In this document: in pieces, positions 8,505-17,672 of the stretch
Layout: the number at the start of each line of letters is the position of its first letter
How positions within the stretch are numbered: the first letter of the stretch is position 1
Assembly: GCF_014650995.1 (NCBI RefSeq)
Contig: NZ_BMWA01000009.1
Coordinates: forward strand, 1 to 64,000
Direction: 5' to 3'
Length of the DNA stretch: 64,000 bases
Source: Streptomyces viridiviolaceus
GTDB lineage: Bacteria; Actinomycetota; Actinomycetes; Streptomycetales; Streptomycetaceae
Position numbers and translations under genes: made by a program
The notes under the pieces: model-generated
What the model was told of the DNA's origin: nothing
The model's input: the letters and a program-made list of their open reading frames with translations, nothing else
Databases searched by the model: none

Positions 8505-8786
8505 CAGGAACGAGCCGGTGAGCGAGCACAGCCGCTGGTACGCGTAGCCGTACTGGAAGGCGTGGTCCTTGTCGTCGCTGAACGGCCCGCCGTGGACGAC
8601 CGCGCGCAGTGCCTCGTACGCCGTGGGAGCGCCGTCCGCGATCGCGTGGCCGAAGTAGTCGTCGTCGCGGGCGAGGTCGTCACCGAACGCGGTGCGTATC
8701 ACCTCGAGCAGCTGGTCGTCGCGGGAACCGACGAGCGCACGCGTGGCGGCCACGTCGAGAAGGCGGACGCTCAGGGAGGAACTCAT
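8504..8786 (-). pseudogene. 5' part of a conserved hypothetical gene, truncated
   Basis: The minus strand encodes about 94 residues starting MSSSLSVRLLDVAATRALVG and ending in YQRLCSLTGSFL. It then runs into antisense DNA of the ABC remnant, where the composition turns into low-complexity Gly/Glu. I recognise the N-terminus as that of an uncharacterised actinobacterial protein of roughly 190 residues (DUF7691-like, from memory), so about half is missing. The in-frame extension to 8151 is accidental. The abrupt change at about 8504 marks a deletion junction. Confidence 0.55.
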
Positions 8787-8839
8787 GCGTCCCGACTCAG
8801 GAGCCGCCACTGACATCCGAAGACGTCCGTGCCGCGTCG

Positions 8840-10309
8840 TCAGTCGTCCCCGTCCGCCGCGTCCGGCTCCGGCGGCGGCACCGGTGCCCCCGGCAGCCGT
8901 ACGGTCGCCACCGTCCCGCCGTCCCCGTCACCGGCCGGGGCCAGCGTCACCTCGCCGCCCGCCTGCTGCACCGTCCGCGCCACGATCGACAGACCGAGGC
9001 CCGAGCCGGGCAGCGCACGCGCCGACGGGGAGCGCCAGAAGCGGTCGAAGACGTGGGGGAGTTCCTCGGCGGGGATGCCCGGGCCGCGGTCGCGGACCGT
9101 CAGGACGCCGTCGGCCAGGCGTACGTCGACGGTGCCGCCGTCCGGGCTGAACTTCACCGCGTTGTCCAGGACGTTGACCACCGCCCGCTCCAGGGCGGAC
9201 GGCTCCGCCCGTACGTACCAGGGCTGGACGTCGGCGGTGATCGTCAGCTCCGGGCCGCGCAGCCGGGCGCGGCGCAACGCCGAGGCGACCACGTCCTGCC
9301 AGGCGACGATCTGCGTACGGCCCGCGTGCTGGCCGGTGTCCGGGCGGGACAGCTCCTGGAGGTCGCCGATGAGCGCGGCCAGCTCGGTCATCTGCGCCTT
9401 CACCGACGCGAGGAGCGCCTTGCGGTCGGCCTCGGGGATCGGCCGGCCGGTCTCCTCGCTGCGGGTGAGGAGCTCGATGTTCGTCCGGAGCGAGGTGAGG
9501 GGCGTGCGCAGTTCGTGGCCCGCGTCGGCGATGAGCTGCTGCTGCAGGTCGCGGGAGCTGGCCAGGGAGGAGGTCATGGAGTTGAAGGACCGGGAGAGCC
9601 GGGCGATCTCGTCCTCGCTGTCGTCCTCGACGGGGATACGGACGGTGAGGTCCTCGGTGCGGGCGACGTGTTCGACGGCCGCGGTGAGCTTGTCGACGGG
9701 GCGCAGACCGGCACGGGCCACGGCGAGCCCGGCGGCGCCGGCGCCGAACGCGCCGATGCCGGAGACGAGGAGCAGGAACAGGGCCAGTTCGTTCAGGGTG
9801 GACCGGGTGCTGTCGAGGGGGACGGCGGCGACATAGGCGTAGTCCTTGGCCACGCCGCGGCCCAGCGGCGTCTTCACGGTGACGGCGGTGGTCAGCACAC
9901 GCACCCGGTCGCCGTTGCTGTCGGTGCCGTTGCGGACCGTCGCGGAGTTGGGGTCCGGGTCCCTGGCCACCTTCTTGTCCTGATGGGTCACCCCGACCGC
10001 TGCCGAGGCGAACGGCAGCAGACACACCGTGCCGTCGGAGCGCACCAACTGTCCGTAACTCCCGCTGCGCGGACCGATGGAGTCGGTGTCCGAGGGCTCC
10101 TGGCCGCAGGAGCCGACGATGCTGTCGAGCTGTCGCTGTTCCAGGACGACGACCGACGATTGCAGGTCGTCGTCGAGTTCCGCGTACAGCTTCCCCTGCA
10201 CGATGAACCAGCACGTGACCGAAACCGCCGCCACCGCGAACGCCACCGCCACCGCCACCAGCAGGGCCAGGCGGGAGCGCAGGGGCAGGGTGCGGAAGCG
10301 TCTGATCAC
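8840..10309 (-). CDS. Sensor histidine kinase, MprB-like
   Basis: Membrane sensor kinase of 489 residues. The N-terminal helix RLALLVAVAVAFAVAAVSV and a second helix near residues 165-190 flank an extracytoplasmic domain. HAMP follows, then the HisKA box DAGHELRTPLTSLR and HATPase motifs (NVLDNAVKFSP, DRGPGIPAEELPHVFDRFWR, GSGLGLSI). GTG 10309 overlaps the stop of the response-regulator gene (GTGA), so the two are translationally coupled. Together with the HtrA protease gene at 11.1-12.2 kb this resembles the mycobacterial MprA-MprB-PepD set, which responds to envelope stress. The orthologous role is inference from gene content. Confidence 0.9.
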   Translation of the reverse strand: MIRRFRTLPLRSRLALLVAVAVAFAVAAVSVTCWFIVQGKLYAELDDDLQSSVVVLEQRQLDSIVGSCGQEPSDTDSIGPRSGSYGQLVRSDGTVCLLPFASAAVGVTHQDKKVARDPDPNSATVRNGTDSNGDRVRVLTTAVTVKTPLGRGVAKDYAYVAAVPLDSTRSTLNELALFLLLVSGIGAFGAGAAGLAVARAGLRPVDKLTAAVEHVARTEDLTVRIPVEDDSEDEIARLSRSFNSMTSSLASSRDLQQQLIADAGHELRTPLTSLRTNIELLTRSEETGRPIPEADRKALLASVKAQMTELAALIGDLQELSRPDTGQHAGRTQIVAWQDVVASALRRARLRGPELTITADVQPWYVRAEPSALERAVVNVLDNAVKFSPDGGTVDVRLADGVLTVRDRGPGIPAEELPHVFDRFWRSPSARALPGSGLGLSIVARTVQQAGGEVTLAPAGDGDGGTVATVRLPGAPVPPPEPDAADGDD

Positions 10310-11037
10310 TCCGCGCCGCCCTGCCGCAGCACATACCCCACGCCGCGGACGGTGTGCACGAGGCGCGGCTCGCCGCCCGCCTCGGTCTTGCGGCGCAGGT
10401 ACATCACGTACACGTCGAGCGAGTTGGACGACGGCTCGAAGTCGAAGCCCCAGACGGCCTTCAGGATCTGCTCCCGCGTGAGCACCTGCCGCGGGTGCGC
10501 CATGAACATCTCCAGCAGGGTGAACTCCGTGCGGGTCAGCTCCACTCGCCGCCCGCCCCGCGTGACCTCCCGCGTCGCCAGGTCCATGCTCAGGTCGGCG
10601 AAGGAGAGGACGTCGTCCTCCTCGGAGGCCGCCACCGCCGCCGCGTAGGAGCTGCGGCGCAGCAGCGCGCGGATGCGGGCGAACAGTTCGTCCAGCTCGA
10701 ACGGCTTGACCAGGTAGTCGTCGGCGCCGGCGTCCAGCCCGGTCACCCGGTCGCCGACCGTGTCGCGGGCCGTCAGCATCAGGATCGGGGTCGTGTCGCC
10801 GGCGCCGCGGATGCGCCGGGCGGCGGTCAGGCCGTCCATGCGGGGCATCTGGATGTCGAGGACGACCAGGTCGGGCCGGTACGCCGCCGCCTTCTCCAGG
10901 GCGTCCGCGCCGTCGACGGCGACCTCGGTGTCGTACCCCTCGAAGGCGAGGCTGCGCCGGAGGGCTTCGCGGACCGCCGGCTCGTCGTCGACGATCAGGA
11001 TCCGCTGGGTGTCACGGTCGCCTTCTGCGGGGCTCAT
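10306..11037 (-). CDS. OmpR-family response regulator, MprA-like
   Basis: 243 residues. The receiver domain has the acidic pair in ILIVDDEPAVREAL, the phospho-Asp in LVVLDIQMPRMDG, and Lys in DDYLVKPFELDEL. The C-terminal winged helix has LTRTEFTLLEMFMAHPRQVL and SLDVYVMYLRRKTE. It is followed by the overlapping kinase gene. A protease gene of HtrA type lies 94 nt upstream on the same strand, so all three may be coregulated. Likely to bind promoters as a phosphorylated dimer. Confidence 0.92.
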   Translation of the reverse strand: MSPAEGDRDTQRILIVDDEPAVREALRRSLAFEGYDTEVAVDGADALEKAAAYRPDLVVLDIQMPRMDGLTAARRIRGAGDTTPILMLTARDTVGDRVTGLDAGADDYLVKPFELDELFARIRALLRRSSYAAAVAASEEDDVLSFADLSMDLATREVTRGGRRVELTRTEFTLLEMFMAHPRQVLTREQILKAVWGFDFEPSSNSLDVYVMYLRRKTEAGGEPRLVHTVRGVGYVLRQGGAE

Positions 11038-11131
11038 GGCTGGGGGTTCCTCGGGTGCGGTGGGGACACGGGGGCTGAACGCCTTCAGCGTCGCACGTTC
11101 ACGGGAGGCGGGGGAAAAGGGCGGTCGCCGC

Positions 11132-12235
11132 TCAGCTGTCGGCGCCCGCCCGCAGGTCGGCCAGGTCGGCCTTGACGGTGTTGACCGGGATGGCGAAGCC
11201 GAGGCCCACGCTGCCCGCGTCGGCGGACGAGGAGGAGCCGGCCGCCGAGTACATCGCGGAGTTGATGCCGATGATGTTGCCGTTCATGTCGATCAGCGCA
11301 CCGCCGGAGTTGCCCGGGTTGAGGGACGCGTCCGTCTGGATCGCCTTGTACGTCGTGGTGGACGAGCCGGTGTCCCCGTTGAACTCCTGGCCGCCGAACT
11401 CGAACGGCCAGCCGCCGCCCTGCCGCTGCTGTTGCTGCTGCCGGCCCTCGTCCGTCGAGACGGTCACGTCGCGGTCCAGGGCCGAGACGATGCCGCTGGT
11501 GACGGTGCCGGTCAGGCCCTCGGGGGAGCCGATGGCCACGACCTGGTCGCCGACCCGGACGCCGTCGGAGTCGCCGAGGGTCGCCGCCTTCAGCCCGGAG
11601 GCGTCCTCCAGCTTGATCAGCGCCAGGTCCTTCTTGCTGTCGGTGCCGACGACCTGCGCGGTGTACTCCTTGCCGTCGCTGGTGGTCACCTTGACCGACG
11701 ACGCGCCGGAGACGACGTGGTTGTTGGTGATGATCTCGCCGTCACTGGTGATGATCACGCCGGAACCGGTGGAGGAGCCGGCGTTCGAGGCGGCGCTGAT
11801 CTCGACGATGCTGGGGCTGACCGCCTGGGCGACCCCGGCCACCGTGCCCTTCTGGCTGGAGGGAACCACGTTGGTGCTGGTGGCGCTGGAGGCGACGGTG
11901 TCGTTGCCGGTCAGCTCCTGGATGCCGTACGCGGTGCCGCCGCCGACGGCCGCCGCGACGATCGCCACGGCCGCCAGCAGGGCGACCGGACCGCGCCGGG
12001 CGCGCTTCCTGCGGGGCTCGGCGGGGTCGCCGGGCCCGGCGGCGTCCGCCGTCACCGGCTGCGCGGGCGGCTGCGCCGGCGGGGGCGGCCACTCCGGGTC
12101 CACCGGGCTCGCCGGGTACACCGGGGTCGCCGGGCCCACCGGGGTCACGGGAGAGGAGGCGTGCTGCTGGGTGCCCTGGTAGGGGTTCTCGTGCGCGTGC
12201 TCGTACTCGCCGCTGCGGCGGAGGCTCTCGGTCAT
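11132..12235 (-). CDS. HtrA/trypsin-like membrane-anchored serine protease
   Basis: 367 residues from ATG 12235 (homologues begin MTES); an in-frame ATG at 12247 is possible. A Pro-rich cytoplasmic N-terminus is followed by one membrane helix (ALLAAVAIVAAAVGGGTAYG). The exported trypsin-like domain then shows the triad His in TNNHVV, Asp in KKDLALIKL and Ser in NPGNSGGAL. The protein ends soon after the protease fold (LGFAIPVNTVKADLADLRAG), so the PDZ domain that usually follows in HtrA/PepD proteins is absent. A Gln/Gly-rich insert (QQQQQRQGGGWPF) sits inside the protease domain. It is probably an envelope quality-control protease working with the two-component system downstream. Confidence 0.9.
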   Translation of the reverse strand: MTESLRRSGEYEHAHENPYQGTQQHASSPVTPVGPATPVYPASPVDPEWPPPPAQPPAQPVTADAAGPGDPAEPRRKRARRGPVALLAAVAIVAAAVGGGTAYGIQELTGNDTVASSATSTNVVPSSQKGTVAGVAQAVSPSIVEISAASNAGSSTGSGVIITSDGEIITNNHVVSGASSVKVTTSDGKEYTAQVVGTDSKKDLALIKLEDASGLKAATLGDSDGVRVGDQVVAIGSPEGLTGTVTSGIVSALDRDVTVSTDEGRQQQQQRQGGGWPFEFGGQEFNGDTGSSTTTYKAIQTDASLNPGNSGGALIDMNGNIIGINSAMYSAAGSSSSADAGSVGLGFAIPVNTVKADLADLRAGADS

Positions 12236-12356
12236 GTCCACGAGCATCTCCGCCGACGATGAGAGCTCCCTGAGTGCTGTCTGAGAAGCCCGGCAGAACC
12301 TCGTATGCCCGATGTAAAGGGCCTTCGAGGGTCACGCGGTGAAGGGGCGCCGAGGG

Positions 12357-13379
12357 CTACTCGCAGCCGCAGGACTGCCGCAGCACCAGACGGGACGGGA
12401 ACACCTTCAGCCGCTCCCGCCGCGAGCCCGCGACCCGCAGCCCGTCGTCCAGGACCAGGTCCACGGCGGCCCGCGCCATCGCCGACCGGTCCGAGGCGAC
12501 CGTGGTGAGCGGCGGGTCGGCGAGCGCCGCCTCCTTGATGTCGTCGAAGCCGGCGACGGCCAGCTCGCCCGGGACGTCGATGCGCAGCTCGCGGGCCGCG
12601 CGCAGCAGGCCGATGGCCTGGTCGTCGGTCGAGCAGAAGATCGCGGGCGGGCGGCGGGGGCCGGAGAGGATCTCCAGCGCCACCTGGTACGCGTCGTAGC
12701 GGTTGTACGGCGCCTCGAAGAGCCGTCCCTCGGTGGAGAGACCGGCCTCCTTCATCGCGCGCTTCCAGCCCTCGACGTGGTCGGAGACGGGGTCGCCGAC
12801 GGAGGGGGTCTCCGCGGTGCCGCCCATGCAGGCGACGTACTCGTAGCCGTGTTCCAGCAGGTGGCGTACGGCGAGCTGGGCGCCGCCGAGGTCGTCGGTG
12901 ACGACGGCGACGTCGTCGATGGCCTCGGGGCGCTCGTGCAGCAGGACCACCCGGGCGTCCCACGCCTCGATCTCGGCGGCGGCCAGGTCGTTCAGTGCGT
13001 GGCTGACCAGGATCAGGCCCGAGACCCGCATGCCGAGGAAGGCGCGCAGGTAGTGGACCTCGCGTTCGCCGACGTAGTCGGTGTTGCCGACGAGCACCAT
13101 CTTTCCGCGCTCGGACGCGGCCTGTTCGACGGCGTGGGCCATCTCCCCGAAGAAGGGCTGGCGGGCGTCCGGGATGATCAGACCTATGAGGTCCGTGCGC
13201 CGCGACGCCATGGCCTGGGCGACCCGGTCGGGCCGGTACCCCAGTTCCTTGATCGCGGCGAGGACACGCTCGCGCGTGGCCGGGGCGACCGGCCGGGGTC
13301 CGTTGTTGATGACATAGCTGACCACGGCGGTGGAAGTCCCCGCCAGCCGCGCCACATCGTCCCGAGTCACCTTGGCCAC
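12357..13379 (-). CDS. LacI-family transcriptional regulator
   Basis: 340 residues. The N-terminal helix-turn-helix reads VTRDDVARLAGTSTAVVSYV, followed by the hinge GYRPDRVAQAMASRRTDLIG. The periplasmic-binding-like sensor domain follows (IIPDARQPFFGEMAHAVEQ, FCSTDDQAIGLLRAA, VAGFDDIKEA). The C-terminus SCGCE is Cys-rich. It stands alone between the protease and glnR. The effector, probably a sugar or derived metabolite, cannot be read from sequence. Confidence 0.92.
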   Translation of the reverse strand: MAKVTRDDVARLAGTSTAVVSYVINNGPRPVAPATRERVLAAIKELGYRPDRVAQAMASRRTDLIGLIIPDARQPFFGEMAHAVEQAASERGKMVLVGNTDYVGEREVHYLRAFLGMRVSGLILVSHALNDLAAAEIEAWDARVVLLHERPEAIDDVAVVTDDLGGAQLAVRHLLEHGYEYVACMGGTAETPSVGDPVSDHVEGWKRAMKEAGLSTEGRLFEAPYNRYDAYQVALEILSGPRRPPAIFCSTDDQAIGLLRAARELRIDVPGELAVAGFDDIKEAALADPPLTTVASDRSAMARAAVDLVLDDGLRVAGSRRERLKVFPSRLVLRQSCGCE

Positions 13380-13477
13380 GCGCGGAGTCTACGCGGATGG
13401 ACCCGCTCTGGGCAGGGCGTATCAGTGCTTGGATGAAGCCGTCGTCGTGCGGGAGCTCTGCCCGGCCCGGACGACCG

Positions 13478-14230
13478 TCATGCCTCGGCGGCCGCGGGCG
13501 TCACCTCAGGGGTGTCGGCCTTCGCCTTGGTCTTGGCCTCCTCGGCGGCGCGCTCCACCTTCTCCGGCGTCACGAAGCGGTAGCCGACGTTGCGGACGGT
13601 GCCGATCAGTGACTCGTGCTCGGGGCCGAGCTTGGCGCGCAGCCGCCGTACGTGCACGTCGACCGTGCGGGTGCCGCCGAAGTAGTCGTACCCCCAGACC
13701 TCCTGGAGCAGCTGGGCGCGGGTGAACACCCGGCCCGGGTGCTGGGCGAGGTACTTCAGCAGCTCGAACTCCTTGAAGGTCAGGTCCAGGACCCGCCCCT
13801 TGAGTTTCGCCGAGTACGTCGCCTCGTCCACCGACAGATCGCCGTTGCGGATCTCCATGGGGGAGTCGTCGCTGACGATCTGCTGACGGCCCATGGCCAG
13901 CCGCAGCCGGGCCTCGACCTCGGCCGGGCCGGCGGTGTCCAGCAGCACGTCGTCGATGCCCCAGTCGGCGGTGACGGCGGCGAGGCCGCCCTCGGTGACG
14001 ACCAGGACCAGCGGACATCCCGGTCCCGTGGAGCGCAGCAGCTGGCACAGGCTGCGCACCTGCGGGAGGTCCCGGCGTCCGTCGACGAGGATGACGTCGG
14101 CACCGGGGGTGTCGACGAGAGCGGGGCCCTCGGCGGGGGCCACGCGCACGTTGTGCAGCAGCAGACCGAGGGCGGGGAGCACCTCCGTCGACGGCTGGAG
14201 GGCATTGGTCAGGAGCAGAAGAGAACTCAT
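13478..14230 (-). CDS. glnR: Global nitrogen regulator GlnR
   Basis: OmpR-family orphan regulator of 250 residues that controls ammonium assimilation genes (glnA, glnII, amtB) in actinobacteria. The receiver-like domain keeps Asp50 in ILVDGRRD but lacks the usual acidic pair and switch Lys, as known for GlnR, which works without a partner kinase. The DNA-binding domain has LDLTFKEFELLKYLAQHPG and TVDVHVRRLRAKLGPEHESL. ATG 14230 follows GGTGGGG. The C-terminal tail is Ala/Lys/Glu-rich. The neighbouring genes (LacI regulator and hydrolase) match the S. coelicolor glnR locus. Confidence 0.95.
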   Translation of the reverse strand: MSSLLLLTNALQPSTEVLPALGLLLHNVRVAPAEGPALVDTPGADVILVDGRRDLPQVRSLCQLLRSTGPGCPLVLVVTEGGLAAVTADWGIDDVLLDTAGPAEVEARLRLAMGRQQIVSDDSPMEIRNGDLSVDEATYSAKLKGRVLDLTFKEFELLKYLAQHPGRVFTRAQLLQEVWGYDYFGGTRTVDVHVRRLRAKLGPEHESLIGTVRNVGYRFVTPEKVERAAEEAKTKAKADTPEVTPAAAEA

Positions 14231-14464
14231 CGCGCCCCACCTGCCTGGGTCGTCATACGGTCGTGCACGGTTCGCTCGCCCATAACGTCTGGTTCCTCCT
14301 CGGTCCCTGCGAGGACGTTTACGGCACTGCTTCGTACGGTGCGGGTCCCGCGCCCGTGGGGCCCGCTGCGAGTCCGGGAGGTGAACGCTCGTGAACGCTC
14401 CCGAAAGCACAAAAGGACCCGGGGGCTACGTTGCCCGAGTCCTCTGCCCAGCAGAATAGCCGAC

Positions 14465-15301
14465 ATGAGCATCGGTCCGGCAGGTCATGTGGCGCGTTCC
14501 ACCATTAGTCCGCATCCCGAGACGCCCCGGCGGGCACCGCGCCGCGCGCCCGCACGGACATTCCTCCACACGGCCGACGGCGTGCCGATCGACGCCGTGT
14601 ACGAGCCCGGAGCGGCCGGTGACCTGGTCCTCGTCGTCGCGCACGGCTTCACCGGCGACGCCGACCGTCCGCACGTACGGCGCGCGGCGCGGACGCTCGC
14701 CCGGTACGGCTCCGTGGTCACCTTCTCCTTCCGGGGCCACGGCGCCTCCGGAGGACGGTCGACGGTCGGCGACCGCGAGGTGCTCGACCTGGCGGCGGCG
14801 GTCGACTGGGCCCGTGGCTTCGGACACGCGCGCGTGGCCACCGTCGGCTTCTCCATGGGCGGCTCGGTGGTGCTGCGGCACGCCGCGCTGTACGGCCCGG
14901 ACAGCCCGGCGCGGACGGACGCCGTGGTGTCGGTGAGCGCCCCCGCGCGCTGGTACTACCGGGGCACGGCGCCGATGCGGCGGCTGCACTGGCTGGTGAC
15001 GCGCCCCGAGGGCCGGATCGTCGGCCGCTACGGCTTCCGCACCCGTATCCATCACCGGGACTGGGACCCGGTGCCGCTGTCGCCGGTGGAGGCGGTGCCC
15101 AGAATCGCCCCGAGGCCCCTGCTCGTCGTCCACGGCGACCGGGACGGCTACTTTCCGCTCGACCACCCCCGGATGCTGGCCGGGGCCGCCGGTGACCACG
15201 GCGAACTCTGGCTGGAGCCCGGCATGGGCCACGCGGAGCACGCCTGCGGCGAGGAGCTGCTGCGCCGGATCGGCGACTGGGCGGCGGCCCGGGCGGGCTA
15301 G
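14465..15301 (+). CDS. Alpha/beta-hydrolase family protein
   Basis: 278 residues with an alpha/beta hydrolase fold. The oxyanion region is VVAHGFTGDADRPHVRRAA, and the nucleophile elbow GFSMGGSVVLRHAALYG gives Ser in G-x-S-x-G. The acid lies in VVHGDRDGYFPL and the His in GMGHAEHACGE. It may hydrolyse an ester or acyl substrate, but specificity is not visible. It is transcribed away from glnR and followed 38 nt later by a MoaD-like gene. Confidence 0.88.
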   Translation: MSIGPAGHVARSTISPHPETPRRAPRRAPARTFLHTADGVPIDAVYEPGAAGDLVLVVAHGFTGDADRPHVRRAARTLARYGSVVTFSFRGHGASGGRSTVGDREVLDLAAAVDWARGFGHARVATVGFSMGGSVVLRHAALYGPDSPARTDAVVSVSAPARWYYRGTAPMRRLHWLVTRPEGRIVGRYGFRTRIHHRDWDPVPLSPVEAVPRIAPRPLLVVHGDRDGYFPLDHPRMLAGAAGDHGELWLEPGMGHAEHACGEELLRRIGDWAAARAG

Positions 15302-15338
15302 CCTGACGGTGTTCACCGTCAAGTGATTGAGGAACCAG

Positions 15339-15593
15339 ATGGCAAAGGTCACGGTGCGCTACTGGGCCGCCGCGAAGGCCGCGGCCCAGGTGGCCGAGGA
15401 GCCCTACGAGGCGGACACGCTCGCCGAGGCGCTCGCCGCGGTGCGCGAACGCCACCCCGGCGAACTCACGCGCGTGCTGCTGCGCTGCTCGTTCCTCGTC
15501 GACGGCGACCCCGTGGGCACCCGCGGGCATGAGACGGTACGGCTGGCCGACGGCGGCACGGTCGAAGTGCTCCCGCCGTTCGCAGGAGGGTGA
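15339..15593 (+). CDS. MoaD/ThiS-family sulfur-carrier-like protein
   Basis: 84 residues with a ubiquitin-like beta-grasp pattern (VTVRYWAAAKAAAQ, LAEALAAVRERHPGELTRVL, VDGDPV). It ends in LPPFAGG, the C-terminal di-glycine that is thiocarboxylated in MoaD/ThiS proteins. ATG 15339 follows GAGGAACC. The stop is three bases before the next start. It probably donates sulfur to molybdopterin or another cofactor. Whether it serves MoaE here is unknown because no other cofactor gene is adjacent. Confidence 0.85.
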   Translation: MAKVTVRYWAAAKAAAQVAEEPYEADTLAEALAAVRERHPGELTRVLLRCSFLVDGDPVGTRGHETVRLADGGTVEVLPPFAGG

Positions 15594-15596
15594 CCG

Positions 15597-16796
15597 ATGA
15601 CCGACCAGCCGAATCAGCCGTACGGGGGACACGACGCGCAGGCGTGGCCCGGACAGCAGGGCCACCAGGGCCACGAGGACCCGCACGCCGCCCAGTACAC
15701 GCAGCAGTGGCAGGGGCAGACCTGGGAGACGCAGGTGCAGCCGCCGGTCTCCGCCGAGGAGACGGCGTACCTGCCCCCGCAGACCTACGGGGCGTACGCC
15801 CCGCAGCAGGGGCAGCAGCAGCCCGGCCCACAGGCGTACCAGCACCAGCAGTACGCCCCGCAGCCTCAGCAGTACGCCCCGCAGCCCGAGCAGCAGGGCT
15901 ACCGGCCCCACCCGCAGCCGGCGCCGCAGGCGTACGCCCCCGCCGCCTCCGCAGCCCCCGCCTCCCCGGCCCCTGCCTCCGCGGTGCCCGGCACCGCCGA
16001 AGCCGCTCCCGAGTACGGACCGGCGACCCTGGCCGGGAACACGCGGATCACCGACGCGCAGCGCGCCCGCGCCGAGGGCCGTTCGCCGATCATCGATCCC
16101 GGGATGCAGCCGGCCCTGCTCACGGCGCTGCTCGGGCTGCTGCTGGCCGGCGGGGCGGCGCTCGGCACGTACGCGCTGCTCGTCCCGCTCGTCGTCCTCC
16201 AGGCCGTCACCGCGGCGGGCTGGTTCCGGCTGAACGGCATGTGGCCCGCCCGGCAGGGCATCGCGCTGGGCTTCGCCGGGGCGCTGGCGGCGGACGCGGC
16301 GCTGCTGGTGTCGGACCGCTCCCCGGCGGCCATCCTCGGCACGCTCGGCGTGTGGGTGCTGCTCTCCCTCGTCCTGCAGCTGCGGTCGCACGCCGACCCG
16401 GACGAGCGGATGTACGGCCTGATGGCGACGGTCGCCGCGGCGGCGCTGGCGGTGGTCGCCGGCGGGTACCTCGCCGCGGAGGCGGACGCGGTCACGGTCG
16501 GCGCGGTGGCGGTGGCGGTCGCCGCCGTGGCCCGCGCCCTGCCGCTGCCGACGCCGGCCTCCGTGGTCGTCGCGCTGCTCGCGGCGGCCGGTGCGGGCAT
16601 CGCGGCCGGCTCGCTGACCGGTGCCGGGGCGTCGGGCGCGCTGCTCGGCGCGGGCGCGGCGGTGTGCGCGCTGATCGGCCACCGGGTGGCGGCCTACGAC
16701 TACCCGTCCCGGTTCGTGCACTTCACGGCGGGCGTGGCGCTGCCGCTCGCGGCCGCGGCGCCGGCCGTGTACGTGCTCGGCCGGGCCCTCGGCTAG
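15597..16796 (+). CDS. Membrane protein with Gln/Pro/Tyr-rich cytoplasmic arm
   Basis: 399 residues. The first 150 are low-complexity repeats of Gln, Pro, Tyr and Ala (YAPQPQQYAPQ type), then about nine hydrophobic helices from residue 165 to the end. The segment TLAGNTRITDAQRARAEGRSPIID between them is a conserved linker in Streptomyces homologues as I recall. The start is three bases after the MoaD-like gene, so the two are cotranscribed. No function is known. Confidence 0.8.
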   Translation: MTDQPNQPYGGHDAQAWPGQQGHQGHEDPHAAQYTQQWQGQTWETQVQPPVSAEETAYLPPQTYGAYAPQQGQQQPGPQAYQHQQYAPQPQQYAPQPEQQGYRPHPQPAPQAYAPAASAAPASPAPASAVPGTAEAAPEYGPATLAGNTRITDAQRARAEGRSPIIDPGMQPALLTALLGLLLAGGAALGTYALLVPLVVLQAVTAAGWFRLNGMWPARQGIALGFAGALAADAALLVSDRSPAAILGTLGVWVLLSLVLQLRSHADPDERMYGLMATVAAAALAVVAGGYLAAEADAVTVGAVAVAVAAVARALPLPTPASVVVALLAAAGAGIAAGSLTGAGASGALLGAGAAVCALIGHRVAAYDYPSRFVHFTAGVALPLAAAAPAVYVLGRALG

Positions 16797-16934
16797 GCGC
16801 CGGTCGCGCGGACCCCGCCTGTCACAGGTGATCGACAAATTCCGGGCGGCCGTCGCCCGGCGCGTTAGCCTCGCGCTGGACGGCCGTCCGGTCGTCTTCA
16901 GTCCGCCGTCGACCGCCGGGGTGGGGAACACCGC

Positions 16935-17672
16935 ATGCGCGCACTGCGAATACTGCTGATCGTCGTCGTGGTCCTGGGCGGGCTGTTCGTCGTCGCCGAC
17001 CGGCTCGCGGTCGACTACGTGGAGAGCGAGGCGGCGGACGAGCTGCGGACGACCGAGAACCTGGCCTCGACCCCGGACGTGTCCATCAACGGCTTCCCGT
17101 TCCTGACCCAGCTCGCGGGCGGTGAGCTGGACGACGTCGAGGTCGGCATCCGTGACTACGAGGCGGCCACCGGCGACGGCACCGAGACGATCCGCATCGA
17201 CGACCTCCGGGCGGACCTCGAGGGCGTCGAGTTCTCCGGCGACCTCGCCTCCGCCACCGCGGCGAGGGCCACCGGCACCGCGACCATCGCCTACGACGAG
17301 CTGATGAAGGCCACCAAGTCCGAGGCCACGCAGATCGCGCCCGGCATCACCGCGAAGGTCGTCGGTCTCTCCGACGGCGGCGACGGCAAGATCAAGGTGT
17401 CGCTCGCGGCGACCGTGCTGGGCATCGAACTGCCCGAGCCGGTCGACGTGCTCAGCTCGGTCAGGGTCGAGGACGACGACGTCGAGGTCGTCGCCGACGG
17501 CCTGCCGGAGATCGGGGGCAGGCAGCTCGCCGAGTCCCGCATCCGGGCCATCACCGACTTCCAGCAGAGGATCGACGAGCTGCCCGGCGGCATCCGGCTC
17601 GACAAGGTCGAGGCGGCGAAGGACGGCGTCGAGATCACGGTGCGGGGTTCGGATCTCCGGCTGGCCGGGTAG
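16935..17672 (+). CDS. DUF2993 / LmeA-like envelope protein
   Basis: 245 residues. An N-terminal signal anchor (LRILLIVVVVLGGLFVVADRLA) is followed by a DUF2993-type domain with the hallmark VSINGFPFLTQLAGGELDDV near residue 50. Family members in actinobacteria sit outside the membrane; the mycobacterial relative LmeA takes part in lipomannan maturation. It lies alone in front of the sulfur-gene promoter region. Confidence 0.85.
   Translation: MRALRILLIVVVVLGGLFVVADRLAVDYVESEAADELRTTENLASTPDVSINGFPFLTQLAGGELDDVEVGIRDYEAATGDGTETIRIDDLRADLEGVEFSGDLASATAARATGTATIAYDELMKATKSEATQIAPGITAKVVGLSDGGDGKIKVSLAATVLGIELPEPVDVLSSVRVEDDDVEVVADGLPEIGGRQLAESRIRAITDFQQRIDELPGGIRLDKVEAAKDGVEITVRGSDLRLAG

Noticed and set aside
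8151..8816. A complete 221-residue minus-strand gene
   Set aside because: Only the first 94 residues look like a protein family; the rest is antisense of the ABC remnant with Gly/Glu runs.
15800..15910. CRISPR-like short tandem repeats
   Set aside because: They are coding repeats of Gln/Pro/Tyr in a membrane protein's disordered arm, without spacers.
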